Below, in pieces: positions 18,426-26,269 of a stretch of 30,149 nucleotides of DNA (positions are counted from its first letter, which is position 1; each line of letters begins with the position of its first letter). The position numbers and the translations under genes were made by a program. The DNA is from DATKFM01 sp046154965 (GTDB lineage Bacteria; Pseudomonadota; Alphaproteobacteria; Dongiales; Dongiaceae). The DNA is taken from assembly GCA_046154965.1 (NCBI GenBank), contig JBJXDY010000108.1, positions 1-30,149 on the forward strand. The letters run 5' to 3'. The notes under the pieces were generated by a model that was not told the DNA's origin, did no database searches, and saw only the letters and a program-made list of their open reading frames with translations.

Positions 18426-19838
18426 GGGCTCCAGCCGCGCGACCTTGCGTGCAAGTCCCGCCGAATCGGCGGTATTCACGACGGCGCTCACATCCTTGTA
18501 GGCATCCGGCGCCTCTTCGGCGATGCCTCGCATAGAGGGGCTGCGCACGAGGATGCCCCTGGCCGCGAGGGATTTGACAACTTCACGGCCCTTCCATTGC
18601 CGCAGCGCCTGATGGCGACTCATCCGCCGGCCGGCGCCGTGACAGGCCGAGGCGAATGCAAGTTCATGCCCTCTCTTGCCGGCGCCGGCGAGGACATATG
18701 ATTCAGTTCCCATGCTGCCCCCGATCAGGACGGGTTGGCCGGTCTCGCGGAACTCCTCCGGCAGATCGGGATGATCGGGGCCGAAAGCGCGCGTTGCCCC
18801 TTTGCGGTGAACGAATAGCTTGCGGTCAATGCCGTCGACATTGTGCTGCTCTACTTTGCAGGTGTTATGCGAGACGTCGTAAAGTACCGCCAACTGCGCG
18901 GCCGGCAGGATTTCCGCGAAAACCTGCCGTGTCAGATGTGTCAGTATTTGACGGTTTGCGAGCGCACAATTCACAGCGGCGCGCATGGCACCGAGATAGG
19001 ATTCTCCGAGCGGAGAGTCAATCGGCGCGCAAGCAAGCTCGCGATCGGGGAGCCTGATGCCATACTCCGCAGCGGCCGGCACCATCCGGGCAAGAAACTC
19101 CGTGCCGATCTGATGACCCAGCCCCCGGGAGCCGCAATGAATGCTGACGACAACATGATCGATCGCCAGACCGAAGGCTAAAGCCGCTGCTGGATCGAAG
19201 ATTTCAGCGATGCGTTGCACCTCCAGATAGTGATTGCCCGATCCGAGCGTGCCGGTTTCTTCGCGCTGGCGTTCCCGCGCTTTGCGGGAGACCTGCTCCG
19301 GCCGGGCTCCTGGCATGCGCCCGGTTTCCTCCGTCCGCTTGAGGTCGGCTTCTGTTCCGTAACCTCGTGCAACTGCCCAGGCGGCGCCTCCGGCCAGCAT
19401 GGCATCCATCTCCGGATCGTCGAGATGGATACGGCCCCTGCTGCCGATCCCCGCGGGGATCTCTCGCGCCAGTTTGTTGGCTAACTTTTCCTTTGCGGCC
19501 TCCACCGCAGATAGCCTCATTCCGGTCGTAAGCAACCTGACGCCGCAGGAAATGTCGAAGCCGACACCGCCGGCCGAGACCACGCCGCCCTCGGCGGCCG
19601 AAAAGGCCGCCACCCCGCCGATCGGGAACCCATAGCCCCAATGGGCATCGGGCATGGCGAAAGAACCGGCGACAATTCCCGGCAAAGCGGCAACGTTCGT
19701 AATCTGCTCGAAAACCTTCTCGTCCATCTCGGCAATGAGACCTGCCGTCGCGTACAGAATGGCCGGCACGCGCATGGCGCCGAAGGGCTCGACCCGCCAT
19801 TCGAATTCCGACACTTTGCTCCAATGGCTCATATCCAT
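18405..19838 (-). CDS. rtcB: RNA-splicing ligase RtcB
   Basis: RtcB joins RNA ends bearing 2',3'-cyclic phosphate (or 3'-phosphate) to 5'-OH ends, using GTP and manganese. The 477 residues carry the metal and guanylation residues: C98 in GFDISCGVR, N202/H203 in GSGNHYLE, H234 in SIHCGSRGLGH, H324 in DVSHN and the guanylate-accepting H400 in CHGAGRRMSR. C98, N202, H203 and H234 fall at the numbering I recall for the Pyrococcus enzyme, so it looks like the ancestral, archaeal-style form rather than the shorter E. coli one. It follows an archease gene by 15 bases, and archease is the known activator of RtcB. Repair of RNA cleaved by stress nucleases is the probable role. Confidence 0.95.
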   Translation of the reverse strand: MDMSHWSKVSEFEWRVEPFGAMRVPAILYATAGLIAEMDEKVFEQITNVAALPGIVAGSFAMPDAHWGYGFPIGGVAAFSAAEGGVVSAGGVGFDISCGVRLLTTGMRLSAVEAAKEKLANKLAREIPAGIGSRGRIHLDDPEMDAMLAGGAAWAVARGYGTEADLKRTEETGRMPGARPEQVSRKARERQREETGTLGSGNHYLEVQRIAEIFDPAAALAFGLAIDHVVVSIHCGSRGLGHQIGTEFLARMVPAAAEYGIRLPDRELACAPIDSPLGESYLGAMRAAVNCALANRQILTHLTRQVFAEILPAAQLAVLYDVSHNTCKVEQHNVDGIDRKLFVHRKGATRAFGPDHPDLPEEFRETGQPVLIGGSMGTESYVLAGAGKRGHELAFASACHGAGRRMSRHQALRQWKGREVVKSLAARGILVRSPSMRGIAEEAPDAYKDVSAVVNTADSAGLARKVARLEPLICIKG

Positions 19839-19853
19839 GGCGGTCGCCCGTCG

Positions 19854-20315
19854 CTAGACGTCTATCACGCACTGGGCGACCCATTCTCCGGTCGGCTCCT
19901 GGCGCACACGAAGTTCCGTCACAGTCGCCCCTTTTACTTCAACAGCCGGTTGATGGCGGACCTGATCGGCCGATTCACCCCATGCTTCGCCCGCAAGCCG
20001 AGTCCCGGTGATGGCGGCGCGAAAGCGGCTGAACAGCATCCGGTGCCGGGCCATTTCGAATACGATGTCGTTCAACCAGGCGGGCAGCAGCATTTCAAGA
20101 TCCTGAGCCTCGCACTCGATATCGACGCGTACAGCCGGCACGATCCTGCGCGGATCGCATATCGCCGCTGTCATGGCCAACGCCGCCTGCTCAAAGGCCG
20201 CATCCGGCGTCGGACCGAAGCCGCGAACGCCGACATCCGCCTGATGCGGGAAATGCTCCCAATGGGCGTTCGGCGCACGGGGCTCGCGCGGAGACGACGG
20301 AGGCGTCGCGGTCAC
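19854..20315 (-). CDS. Archease, activator of RtcB
   Basis: A 153-residue protein with the archease signature HQADVGVRGFG (about 24-34) followed by the family's FEQAALAMTAAICDP helix and an LLPAWLNDIVFEM segment at about 76-88. Archease helps RtcB complete guanylation and allows multiple turnover. The start is a GTG at 20315 that overlaps the groEL stop (GTGA); no better ATG is available before the conserved region. The first 20 residues are proline-rich and probably disordered. Position directly before rtcB supports the call, and the overlap with groEL is unusual and suggests coordinated production of chaperonin and RNA-repair proteins. Confidence 0.88.
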   Translation of the reverse strand: MTATPPSSPREPRAPNAHWEHFPHQADVGVRGFGPTPDAAFEQAALAMTAAICDPRRIVPAVRVDIECEAQDLEMLLPAWLNDIVFEMARHRMLFSRFRAAITGTRLAGEAWGESADQVRHQPAVEVKGATVTELRVRQEPTGEWVAQCVIDV

Positions 20316-21931
20316 ATTTCAGCCGCCGGCATGCCGCCCATGGCGCGCGGCTCGGGACGATCGGTGATCACTACTTCGGTAGTAATCAAGAGGCCTGCAA
20401 CTGCCGCGGCATTCTGCAGGGCCAGGCGCATGACCTTTGTCGGGTCTACAATGCCGGCCTTTATCATGTCGCAGTATGTCTCGCGCTGCGCGTCATAGCC
20501 GATATTGAAATCGTTGGATTCCAGCAAGCGGCCGACAATGACAGAGCCGTCACCCCCGGCATTGTGCACGATCTCGCGCACCGGCGACTGCAGCGCCCGG
20601 CGTACGATGTCGATCCCGACCTTCACGTCATGATTCGCCGGTTTCAGCCCGTCCAACGCGCTGGTGGCGTAGAGCAGGGCGACGCCGCCACCGGCAATGA
20701 TCCCTTCCTCGACGGCCGCGCGGGTGGCGAACATGGCGTCTTCGACCCGATCCTTGCGTTCCCTGACGTCGATTTCGGTGGCGCCGCCGACGCGCACCAC
20801 GGCGACGCCACCCGACAGCTTTGCCAGCCGCTCCTTCAGCTTGTCACGGTCATAATCCGAGGTCGTGTCTTCGATCTGCCGGCGAATCTGCTCGCAGCGA
20901 GCATCGATATCCGCCTTCTTGCCGCCGCCATGGACGATGGTGGTATCGTCCTTGGTGATCGTAACTTTTTTGGCTGTGCACAACGATTCAAGCCGCACGT
21001 TTTCAAGCTTGATTCCCAGTTCTTCGCTCAAAACCTGACCGCCGGTAAGAATAGCGATGTCTTCCAGCATCGCCTTGCGGCGGTCGCCAAATCCCGGCGC
21101 CTTGACCGCGGCGATCTTCAGCCCGCCGCGCAGCCGGTTGACGACAAAAGTTGCGAGCACATCGCCTTCGACGTCGTCGGCAATGACCACAAGCGGCCGT
21201 CCGGACTGCACCACCGCTTCTAGAAGCGGCACGATCGGCTGCAAATTCGCAAGCTTGCGGTCATAGAGGAAGATGTAAGGGTCTTCGAATTCGCAAATCA
21301 TCTTCTCGCCGTTGGTGATGAAGTAAGGCGAAAGATACCCGCGATCGAATTGCATGCCTTCGACGACTTCCAGCTCCGTCTCCATCGCCTTTGCTTCTTC
21401 GATCACGATGGCGCCTTCCTTGCCGACCTTCTCCATGGCGTCGGCCATCATGTCGCCCACGTCCCGCTGACCGTTGGCGGATATCGTGCCGACCTGGGCG
21501 ATCTCTTCACGGGTCGAGATTGGTTTCGACCGCTGCTTCATGTGGGCGATGGCGGCATCGACCGCCGCATCGATGCCACGCTTCAGGTCCATCGGATTGA
21601 GTCCGGCGGCGACGGCCTTGATGCCCTCGCGGGCAATAGTCTGCGCCAGGACCGTCGCCGTTGTTGTGCCATCGCCGACAAGCTCGCCGGTCTTGCTGGC
21701 CACTTCGCGGACCATCTGCGCGCCCATGTTTTCGCGGCTGTTCGGAAGCTGGATCGACTTGGCGACGGTGACGCCGTCTGCGCAGACCCGCGGTGCGCCA
21801 TAGGCTTTCTGGATCAGGACGTTGCGGCCGCGTGGGCCGAGCGTCACCTTCACTGCATTCGCCAGTTGATCGACGCCGCGGAGCAGATCGTCTCTCGCTT
21901 CGGCGCCGAAATCGACATCATTGGCTGCCAT
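20312..21931 (-). CDS. groEL: Chaperonin GroEL (divergent paralogue without groES)
   Basis: A 539-residue 60-kDa chaperonin. ATP-site motifs are intact: KVTLGPRGRNV near residue 28, D52 in ADGVTVAK, GDGTTTATVL from 86, and an IVEEGxxAGGGxAL-type segment (EEGIIAGGGVALL) in the C-terminal equatorial domain. The usual T-K-D-G is A-D-G here, replacing the lysine before D52, and the conserved E of VAKEI is S. The C-terminal tail is short (AMGGMPAAEM) and lacks the repeated GGM. No groES precedes it. The ATG at 21931 was chosen over earlier in-frame codons because it matches the family start (MAANDVDFG for MAAKDVKFG). Being first in an operon with archease and rtcB, it is probably a stress-specific copy, with the main groESL elsewhere. 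Confidence 0.93.
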   Translation of the reverse strand: MAANDVDFGAEARDDLLRGVDQLANAVKVTLGPRGRNVLIQKAYGAPRVCADGVTVAKSIQLPNSRENMGAQMVREVASKTGELVGDGTTTATVLAQTIAREGIKAVAAGLNPMDLKRGIDAAVDAAIAHMKQRSKPISTREEIAQVGTISANGQRDVGDMMADAMEKVGKEGAIVIEEAKAMETELEVVEGMQFDRGYLSPYFITNGEKMICEFEDPYIFLYDRKLANLQPIVPLLEAVVQSGRPLVVIADDVEGDVLATFVVNRLRGGLKIAAVKAPGFGDRRKAMLEDIAILTGGQVLSEELGIKLENVRLESLCTAKKVTITKDDTTIVHGGGKKADIDARCEQIRRQIEDTTSDYDRDKLKERLAKLSGGVAVVRVGGATEIDVRERKDRVEDAMFATRAAVEEGIIAGGGVALLYATSALDGLKPANHDVKVGIDIVRRALQSPVREIVHNAGGDGSVIVGRLLESNDFNIGYDAQRETYCDMIKAGIVDPTKVMRLALQNAAAVAGLLITTEVVITDRPEPRAMGGMPAAEM

Positions 21932-22055
21932 GATCATCCATCTCAGGATTGCGGAATGCCGTGCCGGCCCCGCCGGCGAAAATCTGGCCGTTCCGCGGCG
22001 GCCACGACGATTATCGAATGTGCAGCACCATAAGCTGTCACTGCCATTGCTCACC

Positions 22056-22097
22056 TTGATACAGGTCATGAATGAACCGTGGCGCGCCAAGTATAAA
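22056..22097 (+). promoter_or_regulatory. FNR-type class II promoter for the universal stress protein gene
   Basis: TTGATACAGGTCAT (22056-22069) matches the Anr/FNR pattern TTGAT-N4-(A/G)TCAA except in the last base. A TATAAA hexamer follows at 22092-22097, exactly 22 bases later. This is the layout expected for an FNR box centred at -41.5 and a -10 element, predicting transcription from about 22104 and a leader of about 15 bases. It is the best-supported promoter in the window. On the other strand it could also serve groEL, but the -10 there (near 22027-22033) is poor. Confidence 0.65.
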
Positions 22098-22118
22098 TTC
22101 GAGTGGAATAATGGAGAA

Positions 22119-22964
22119 ATGGCTGTGATCAAGGATATTCTGGTTCATATTGACAGCGGCAAATCGTCGGCGGGCCGTATCGATGCCGCGATCGGCCTTG
22201 CCGAGAGCTTCGACGCCCATGTCACCGGGCTGCTGCTCTCGCTGGAGCCCATGGCGCCAATCGCCGTTCCGGGGCTTGTGCCGGTTGTCTTGCCGGAGTT
22301 TGTTTACGATGAAGCCGCAAAAGCCGCGGAAGCGGTCGCGGCGGCATTTCGTGAGACGGTGACAAAGGCCGGCTTGTCGGCCGATTGCCGGACCGTCACC
22401 GTGCTGTCCATGGACGCCGCCGAGACCGTCGCGCTGCATGCACGGCACAGCGATCTCGTCGTCTTGGGACAGACGTCGCCGGACGAGATAGTTCCAGGCG
22501 GACCGTCATTCTGTAGCGATGTGATCATGGCGGCCGGACGGCCGGCACTGATTGTGCCCTACATAGGCGCGCGGGCGAGGCTGGGTGAGCGCATCCTTGT
22601 CGCCTGGAATGCCAGCCGAGAGTCGGCCCGGGCGGTGAATGATTCGCTGCCCTTTCTCGTCAAGGCCAAGGCAGTTACGGTGTTGACGGTAAATCCCGAT
22701 AAGAACGGCATGGAGAGCCGCCGCGAGCCCGGCGCGGATATCGCCCTGCATTTGGCGCGGCACGGCGTGAAAGTCGAAGCGGAGCGCGCGGTTGCCCGCG
22801 ACATCAGCGTCGGCGATGCGATCCTCGCCGAAATCGGCGACAATGGGCAGGACATGTTGGTGATGGGCGCCTACGGGCACTCGCGTCTCCAGGAATTCGT
22901 CCTCGGGGGCGTGACGCGGAAGTTGCTTCAGGTCATGACCGTGCCTGTGTTGATGTCGCATTGA
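22119..22964 (+). CDS. Universal stress protein, tandem UspA domains
   Basis: The 281-residue protein contains two UspA-type domains (about 1-148 and 155-281). The second keeps a nucleotide-binding-like loop, GAYGHSRLQEFVLGGVT at 250-266; the first has a weakened version (GQTSPDEIVPGGPSFCSDV), so only the C-terminal half looks ATP-competent. Tandem proteins of this kind are commonly induced by oxygen limitation. The ATG at 22119 follows a GGAGA box closely. It lies downstream of the FNR-type promoter at 22056-22097 and 37 bases ahead of polX, so the two are probably cotranscribed. Confidence 0.92.
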   Translation: MAVIKDILVHIDSGKSSAGRIDAAIGLAESFDAHVTGLLLSLEPMAPIAVPGLVPVVLPEFVYDEAAKAAEAVAAAFRETVTKAGLSADCRTVTVLSMDAAETVALHARHSDLVVLGQTSPDEIVPGGPSFCSDVIMAAGRPALIVPYIGARARLGERILVAWNASRESARAVNDSLPFLVKAKAVTVLTVNPDKNGMESRREPGADIALHLARHGVKVEAERAVARDISVGDAILAEIGDNGQDMLVMGAYGHSRLQEFVLGGVTRKLLQVMTVPVLMSH

Positions 22965-23001
22965 CGGCGTCACTGTTCGGCACGGCCGGCAGAGCACAGT
23001 C

Positions 23002-24726
23002 ATGGCCGCCAATAACCAGCAGATCGCGGCGATCTTCGATGAAGTCGCCGATCTGCTGGACATCCAGGGCGAAAACCCGTTCCGCATACGTGCCTATCGC
23101 AATGCGGGCCGGCTTCTCCGCGGCCTGAAGGATGAAGCCGCCAACCTGATTAAGGCAGGACGGGATCTCAGCGAATTGCCGGGGATTGGCGCCGATCTGG
23201 CGGGCAAGATACGGGAGATCGTTGATACCGGAAGTGTGGAAATCCTGCGGCGGCTGCGCCGCGAACTCCCGGCCGGGCTGGTTGAGTTGCTGCGAATTCC
23301 GGGGCTGGGGCCAAAGCGCGCCAAGCTGCTCCATGACGAGCTTGGCATCACCGGTTTGGCCGATCTGCAAAAGGCGGCGGCGAGCGGCCGCCTGAGGCAG
23401 CTCAAGGGCCTCGGGCCGAAAACGGTTGAGCGGCTCCGCGCCGGCCTGAAACAGCAGCAGGAAACCGGCAAGCGCTTAACTCTGCTTGAGGCGGCGCCCT
23501 ACGTGCGCGGTCTGCTGCGCCATATGCGGGCGGTTCGAGGAGTCGGGAAAGTCGACGTTGCTGGCAGCTACCGGCGCGGGCGCGAAACGATCGGCGATAT
23601 CGATCTCGTGGCCACAGCGGAAAACGCCCCTCAGGCGATCGCGGCTTTTGTGGCCTTTCCCGACGTGGCAGAGGTGACTGCGCAGGGATCGACCCGGGCG
23701 ACGGTGATGCTGCGCGGCGGCGTTCAGGCCGATCTGCGGGTGGTTGCGCCGGAGTCATATGGCGCGGCGCTGTACTACTTCACCGGCAGCAAGGCGCATA
23801 ACATCGCCGTTCGCCAGCGGGCGCAGCGGCGTGGCTTGAAGATCAACGAATACGGCGTCTTTAAAGGCGCCCGGCGTGTCGCCGGCGAAACGGAAGAGAG
23901 TGTCTTAGCCGCTGTCGGATTGCCCTACATACCGCCGGAACTGCGGGAAGATCGCGGCGAGATCGATGCCGCCGAGAAAGGGCCGCTGCCGGCGCTGGTC
24001 CGCCGGAGCGACCTGCGAGGCGACCTTCATGCCCACACGACCGCCAGCGACGGTCAGGACAGTCTGAACGACATGGCTGCGGCAGGACGAGCCAAGGGGC
24101 TGGAGTATCTGGCGATCACCGAGCATACCCGCCGGTTGACGGTGACCCACGGCCTGGACAGCCGCCGACTGGGACGTCTTTGTGACGCAATCGACCGCCT
24201 GAACGAGAAGCAGGGCGGTTGTACGCTCCTCAAGGGCATCGAGGTGGACATCCTGGAGGATGGCCGGCTCGACTTGCCCGATTCGGCTCTTGAGCAGCTG
24301 GACCTCGTCGTTGGCGCCGTGCATAGCCATTTTGAGTTGCCCGCGCCCAAGCAGACGGCTCGCCTTCTGCGTGCCATGGATCACAAACATTTCTCGATCC
24401 TGGCGCATCCGACGGGACGTCTGTTGCGGCAGCGGGAAATGTCGCGGTTCGATATCGATCGTGTCATCGGCGCCGCCAAGGATCGGGGCTGCTTTCTGGA
24501 AATCAATAGCCAGCCGGACCGGCTTGATCTGGCTGACATCTACTGCAAGACGGCCAAGGCAGCGGGCGTGCTGATGAGCATCGGGTCGGATGCCCACAGC
24601 ACGGCTCAGCTCGATTTCCTCGAATTTGGAGTTCTCCAGGCTCGCCGCGGATGGTTGGAGAAGGCCGATATCCTCAATTGCCGCTCGCTGCAGCGTCTCC
24701 GGCCGCTCCTGGCGCGGACCATGTAG
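23002..24726 (+). CDS. polX: Family X DNA polymerase / 3'-5' exonuclease PolX
   Basis: A 574-residue repair polymerase with a C-terminal PHP exonuclease. The N-terminal helical region and two helix-hairpin-helix stretches (LPGIG near 59, IPGLG near 99) bind DNA. The polymerase palm has GSYRRGRETIGDIDLV (188-203) with catalytic D199 and D201 and a third aspartate at D244. The PHP domain shows H343, H345, D350, E374, H375, H441, H443, H469, D530 and H532, so both activities look intact. PolX fills short gaps in base-excision and end-joining repair. Placement behind an FNR-controlled stress gene hints at repair of DNA lesions in non-growing cells; that link is inferred. Confidence 0.94.
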   Translation: MAANNQQIAAIFDEVADLLDIQGENPFRIRAYRNAGRLLRGLKDEAANLIKAGRDLSELPGIGADLAGKIREIVDTGSVEILRRLRRELPAGLVELLRIPGLGPKRAKLLHDELGITGLADLQKAAASGRLRQLKGLGPKTVERLRAGLKQQQETGKRLTLLEAAPYVRGLLRHMRAVRGVGKVDVAGSYRRGRETIGDIDLVATAENAPQAIAAFVAFPDVAEVTAQGSTRATVMLRGGVQADLRVVAPESYGAALYYFTGSKAHNIAVRQRAQRRGLKINEYGVFKGARRVAGETEESVLAAVGLPYIPPELREDRGEIDAAEKGPLPALVRRSDLRGDLHAHTTASDGQDSLNDMAAAGRAKGLEYLAITEHTRRLTVTHGLDSRRLGRLCDAIDRLNEKQGGCTLLKGIEVDILEDGRLDLPDSALEQLDLVVGAVHSHFELPAPKQTARLLRAMDHKHFSILAHPTGRLLRQREMSRFDIDRVIGAAKDRGCFLEINSQPDRLDLADIYCKTAKAAGVLMSIGSDAHSTAQLDFLEFGVLQARRGWLEKADILNCRSLQRLRPLLARTM

Positions 24727-24763
24727 CCAGCCAATGGCCGCGATATCCTTGCGGCGCAGCATT

Positions 24764-24818
24764 ATGATCTGCGTCAACGCACACGGGCCCGCAAAGCGGC
24801 AATCTTTCAACTTATAAT
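24764..24818 (+). promoter_or_regulatory. Possible promoter with FNR-like box before the small protein/hibernation factor operon
   Basis: ATGATCTGCGTCAA (24764-24777) matches TTGAT-N4-(A/G)TCAA in nine of ten defined bases, and a perfect TATAAT lies at 24813-24818. The box would be centred near -54 relative to that -10 element, which is not a standard FNR spacing, so the two may not work together. Both lie in the 112-base gap after polX. Confidence 0.35.
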
Positions 24819-24838
24819 CTTAAGCAAAGGGGGCTGAA

Positions 24839-25081
24839 GTGGCCAACCTGACTCCAGCGGACGTTGAACGCATCATCGGATCGATCGAGGACCATGATAT
24901 CGCCCGGGTCGTTGCCACTGGTGCGTCGGCCGCTGATCTTGCTGATGCCATCGCCTGTATGCAAGCGGGCTCCTATGTCGCGGGTGTCGGTCCGATCAAA
25001 CTGTCGCCTGCCGGCGAACGAGTACTCCAGATCCTGCAGGAACTGCAGACGGAGCATGAGCTTTCGTCACCGGAGCGGTAG
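24839..25081 (+). CDS. Small protein of unknown function
   Basis: An 80-residue soluble acidic protein beginning MANLTPADVERIIG from a GTG start. The strong AAAGGGGG ribosome-binding site about seven bases upstream, the position after a TATAAT box, and normal amino-acid composition support a real gene. It looks helical, with a short VATGASAADLADAIACMQAG segment in the middle. It is reminiscent of small uncharacterised alphaproteobacterial proteins found with stress genes, but I cannot name a family. It opens a run of same-strand genes: hibernation factor, universal stress protein, S-adenosylmethionine synthetase and methyltransferase. Confidence 0.7.
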   Translation: MANLTPADVERIIGSIEDHDIARVVATGASAADLADAIACMQAGSYVAGVGPIKLSPAGERVLQILQELQTEHELSSPER

Positions 25082-25127
25082 CAAATTCCTGGCCTTAAAG
25101 ATTCACGGACATCCCGATGAGGGTCGC

Positions 25128-25730
25128 ATGACTGCAGAACGCGAACTGCCGGTGCAAGTGATTTTCCGCGACATGGCGCCGTCATCCGTTATCCAGGCGC
25201 GTGCCAATGAGTATGGACAGCGGCTGATGCGCTTTCATCCCCGCCTGATGAATTGCCGGGTCGTCGTCGCCGCGCCCGAAGGCAAGCATCACCGCAAGCT
25301 GTTCTACGACGTCCGAGTTCATCTAACGCTGCCGCGCGGTAATCTGGATGTCGGGCGCGGCAGCCAGCGCGACGAACGCCATACCAATATCTACGCCGCG
25401 CTTCGCGACGCGTTTGCCGCCGCTGCGCGTCAACTGGAGGACAAGAGCCGCCGGCTCAGCGGGCGCATCAAGCATCATGAGGCTCAACCCCACGGGGCGG
25501 TAAAGCTCATTCGACCGGAGGAGTCCTACGGCATCATCGAAACGCCCTATGGCGACAGCGTCTACTTTCACGCCAACAGCGTGGTCGGCGGTGCCTTCCA
25601 TCGGCTTAAACCCGGCGACAAGGTCCGCTATGTCATGGCATCCGATGGCTCGGGCGCGGGACTGCGGGCGTCGACGGTGCATCCGACGAGCGGGCATGTG
25701 CGGCTGCGCCCGCCTGGATCGCAACAATGA
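25128..25730 (+). CDS. Ribosome hibernation factor (HPF/RaiA-like) fused to a cold-shock domain
   Basis: The 200-residue protein has an N-terminal HPF/YfiA-like domain (about 7-112), recognisable from VQVIFRDMAPSSVIQARA, a VRVHLTLPRG strand and IYAALRDAFAAAARQLED. This is followed by a cold-shock domain (about 122-186) with GAVKLIRPEESYGIIETP and the RNA-binding VYFHANSV. HPF binds the 30S decoding centre and idles ribosomes; the cold-shock domain likely adds mRNA or rRNA contact. The ATG at 25128 is preceded by GATGAGGG. It replaces the long HPF C-terminal dimerisation domain with a CSD, an architecture I regard as uncommon. Placement among stress genes fits translation shutdown under low oxygen. 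Confidence 0.9.
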   Translation: MTAERELPVQVIFRDMAPSSVIQARANEYGQRLMRFHPRLMNCRVVVAAPEGKHHRKLFYDVRVHLTLPRGNLDVGRGSQRDERHTNIYAALRDAFAAAARQLEDKSRRLSGRIKHHEAQPHGAVKLIRPEESYGIIETPYGDSVYFHANSVVGGAFHRLKPGDKVRYVMASDGSGAGLRASTVHPTSGHVRLRPPGSQQ

Positions 25731-25788
25731 CAATGCTTCAGCGGGCGGACATCCGTCTCAAATCCGAATTCACGTGAGGATCAGCATC

Positions 25789-26238
25789 ATGTTCAGGACA
25801 GTACTTGTACCGGTCGATGGCTCTCGCGAAGCGCAACGCGCGGCCGTCATGGCAACGGATATTGCCAAGGCCTATGGCTCGACGCTGCATTTCCTGACGG
25901 TGATGCGGCCGGTGCCAACGAAGTTACCGGAAGAGTTGCGGCATTATTTGGAAGTCGAACACATCGCCGGGTCCCCGGAGGAAGTCGTCTCTGAAGCGGC
26001 ATTGCAGATACTGGCTGACGTTGAGAAGCATGCGCGCAAGAAGGGTATCAAGACGGTGAAGACCGAATCGGGGATCGGCCATCCTGCGCGCGCGATCCTG
26101 GCCTATGCAGCGCGTTCCAAGGCGGATCTGATCGTCATGGGCCGCCGTGGGTTGGGTGCAATCGAAGGCTTGTTGATGGGCAGCGTGTCCGCCAAGGTAG
26201 TGAGCCTCGCCGATTGCCCGGTGCTGACGGTGCGGTGA
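25789..26238 (+). CDS. Universal stress protein, single UspA domain
   Basis: A 149-residue protein of the ATP-binding UspA type: MFRTVLVPVDGS at the N-terminus (binding D10) and the loop GRRGLGAIEGLLMGSVS at 118-134, a near-standard G-2x-G-9x-G-S motif. The ATG at 25789 follows a TGAGGA ribosome-binding site. It lies 58 bases after the hibernation factor and 31 before the S-adenosylmethionine synthetase, so it is probably in the same transcript. Its exact role cannot be read from sequence. Homologous proteins in other bacteria are low-oxygen or stationary-phase induced. Confidence 0.93.
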   Translation: MFRTVLVPVDGSREAQRAAVMATDIAKAYGSTLHFLTVMRPVPTKLPEELRHYLEVEHIAGSPEEVVSEAALQILADVEKHARKKGIKTVKTESGIGHPARAILAYAARSKADLIVMGRRGLGAIEGLLMGSVSAKVVSLADCPVLTVR

Positions 26239-26269
26239 CAGCCGCCGGGCGGGCGCGAATTCACTTGCC

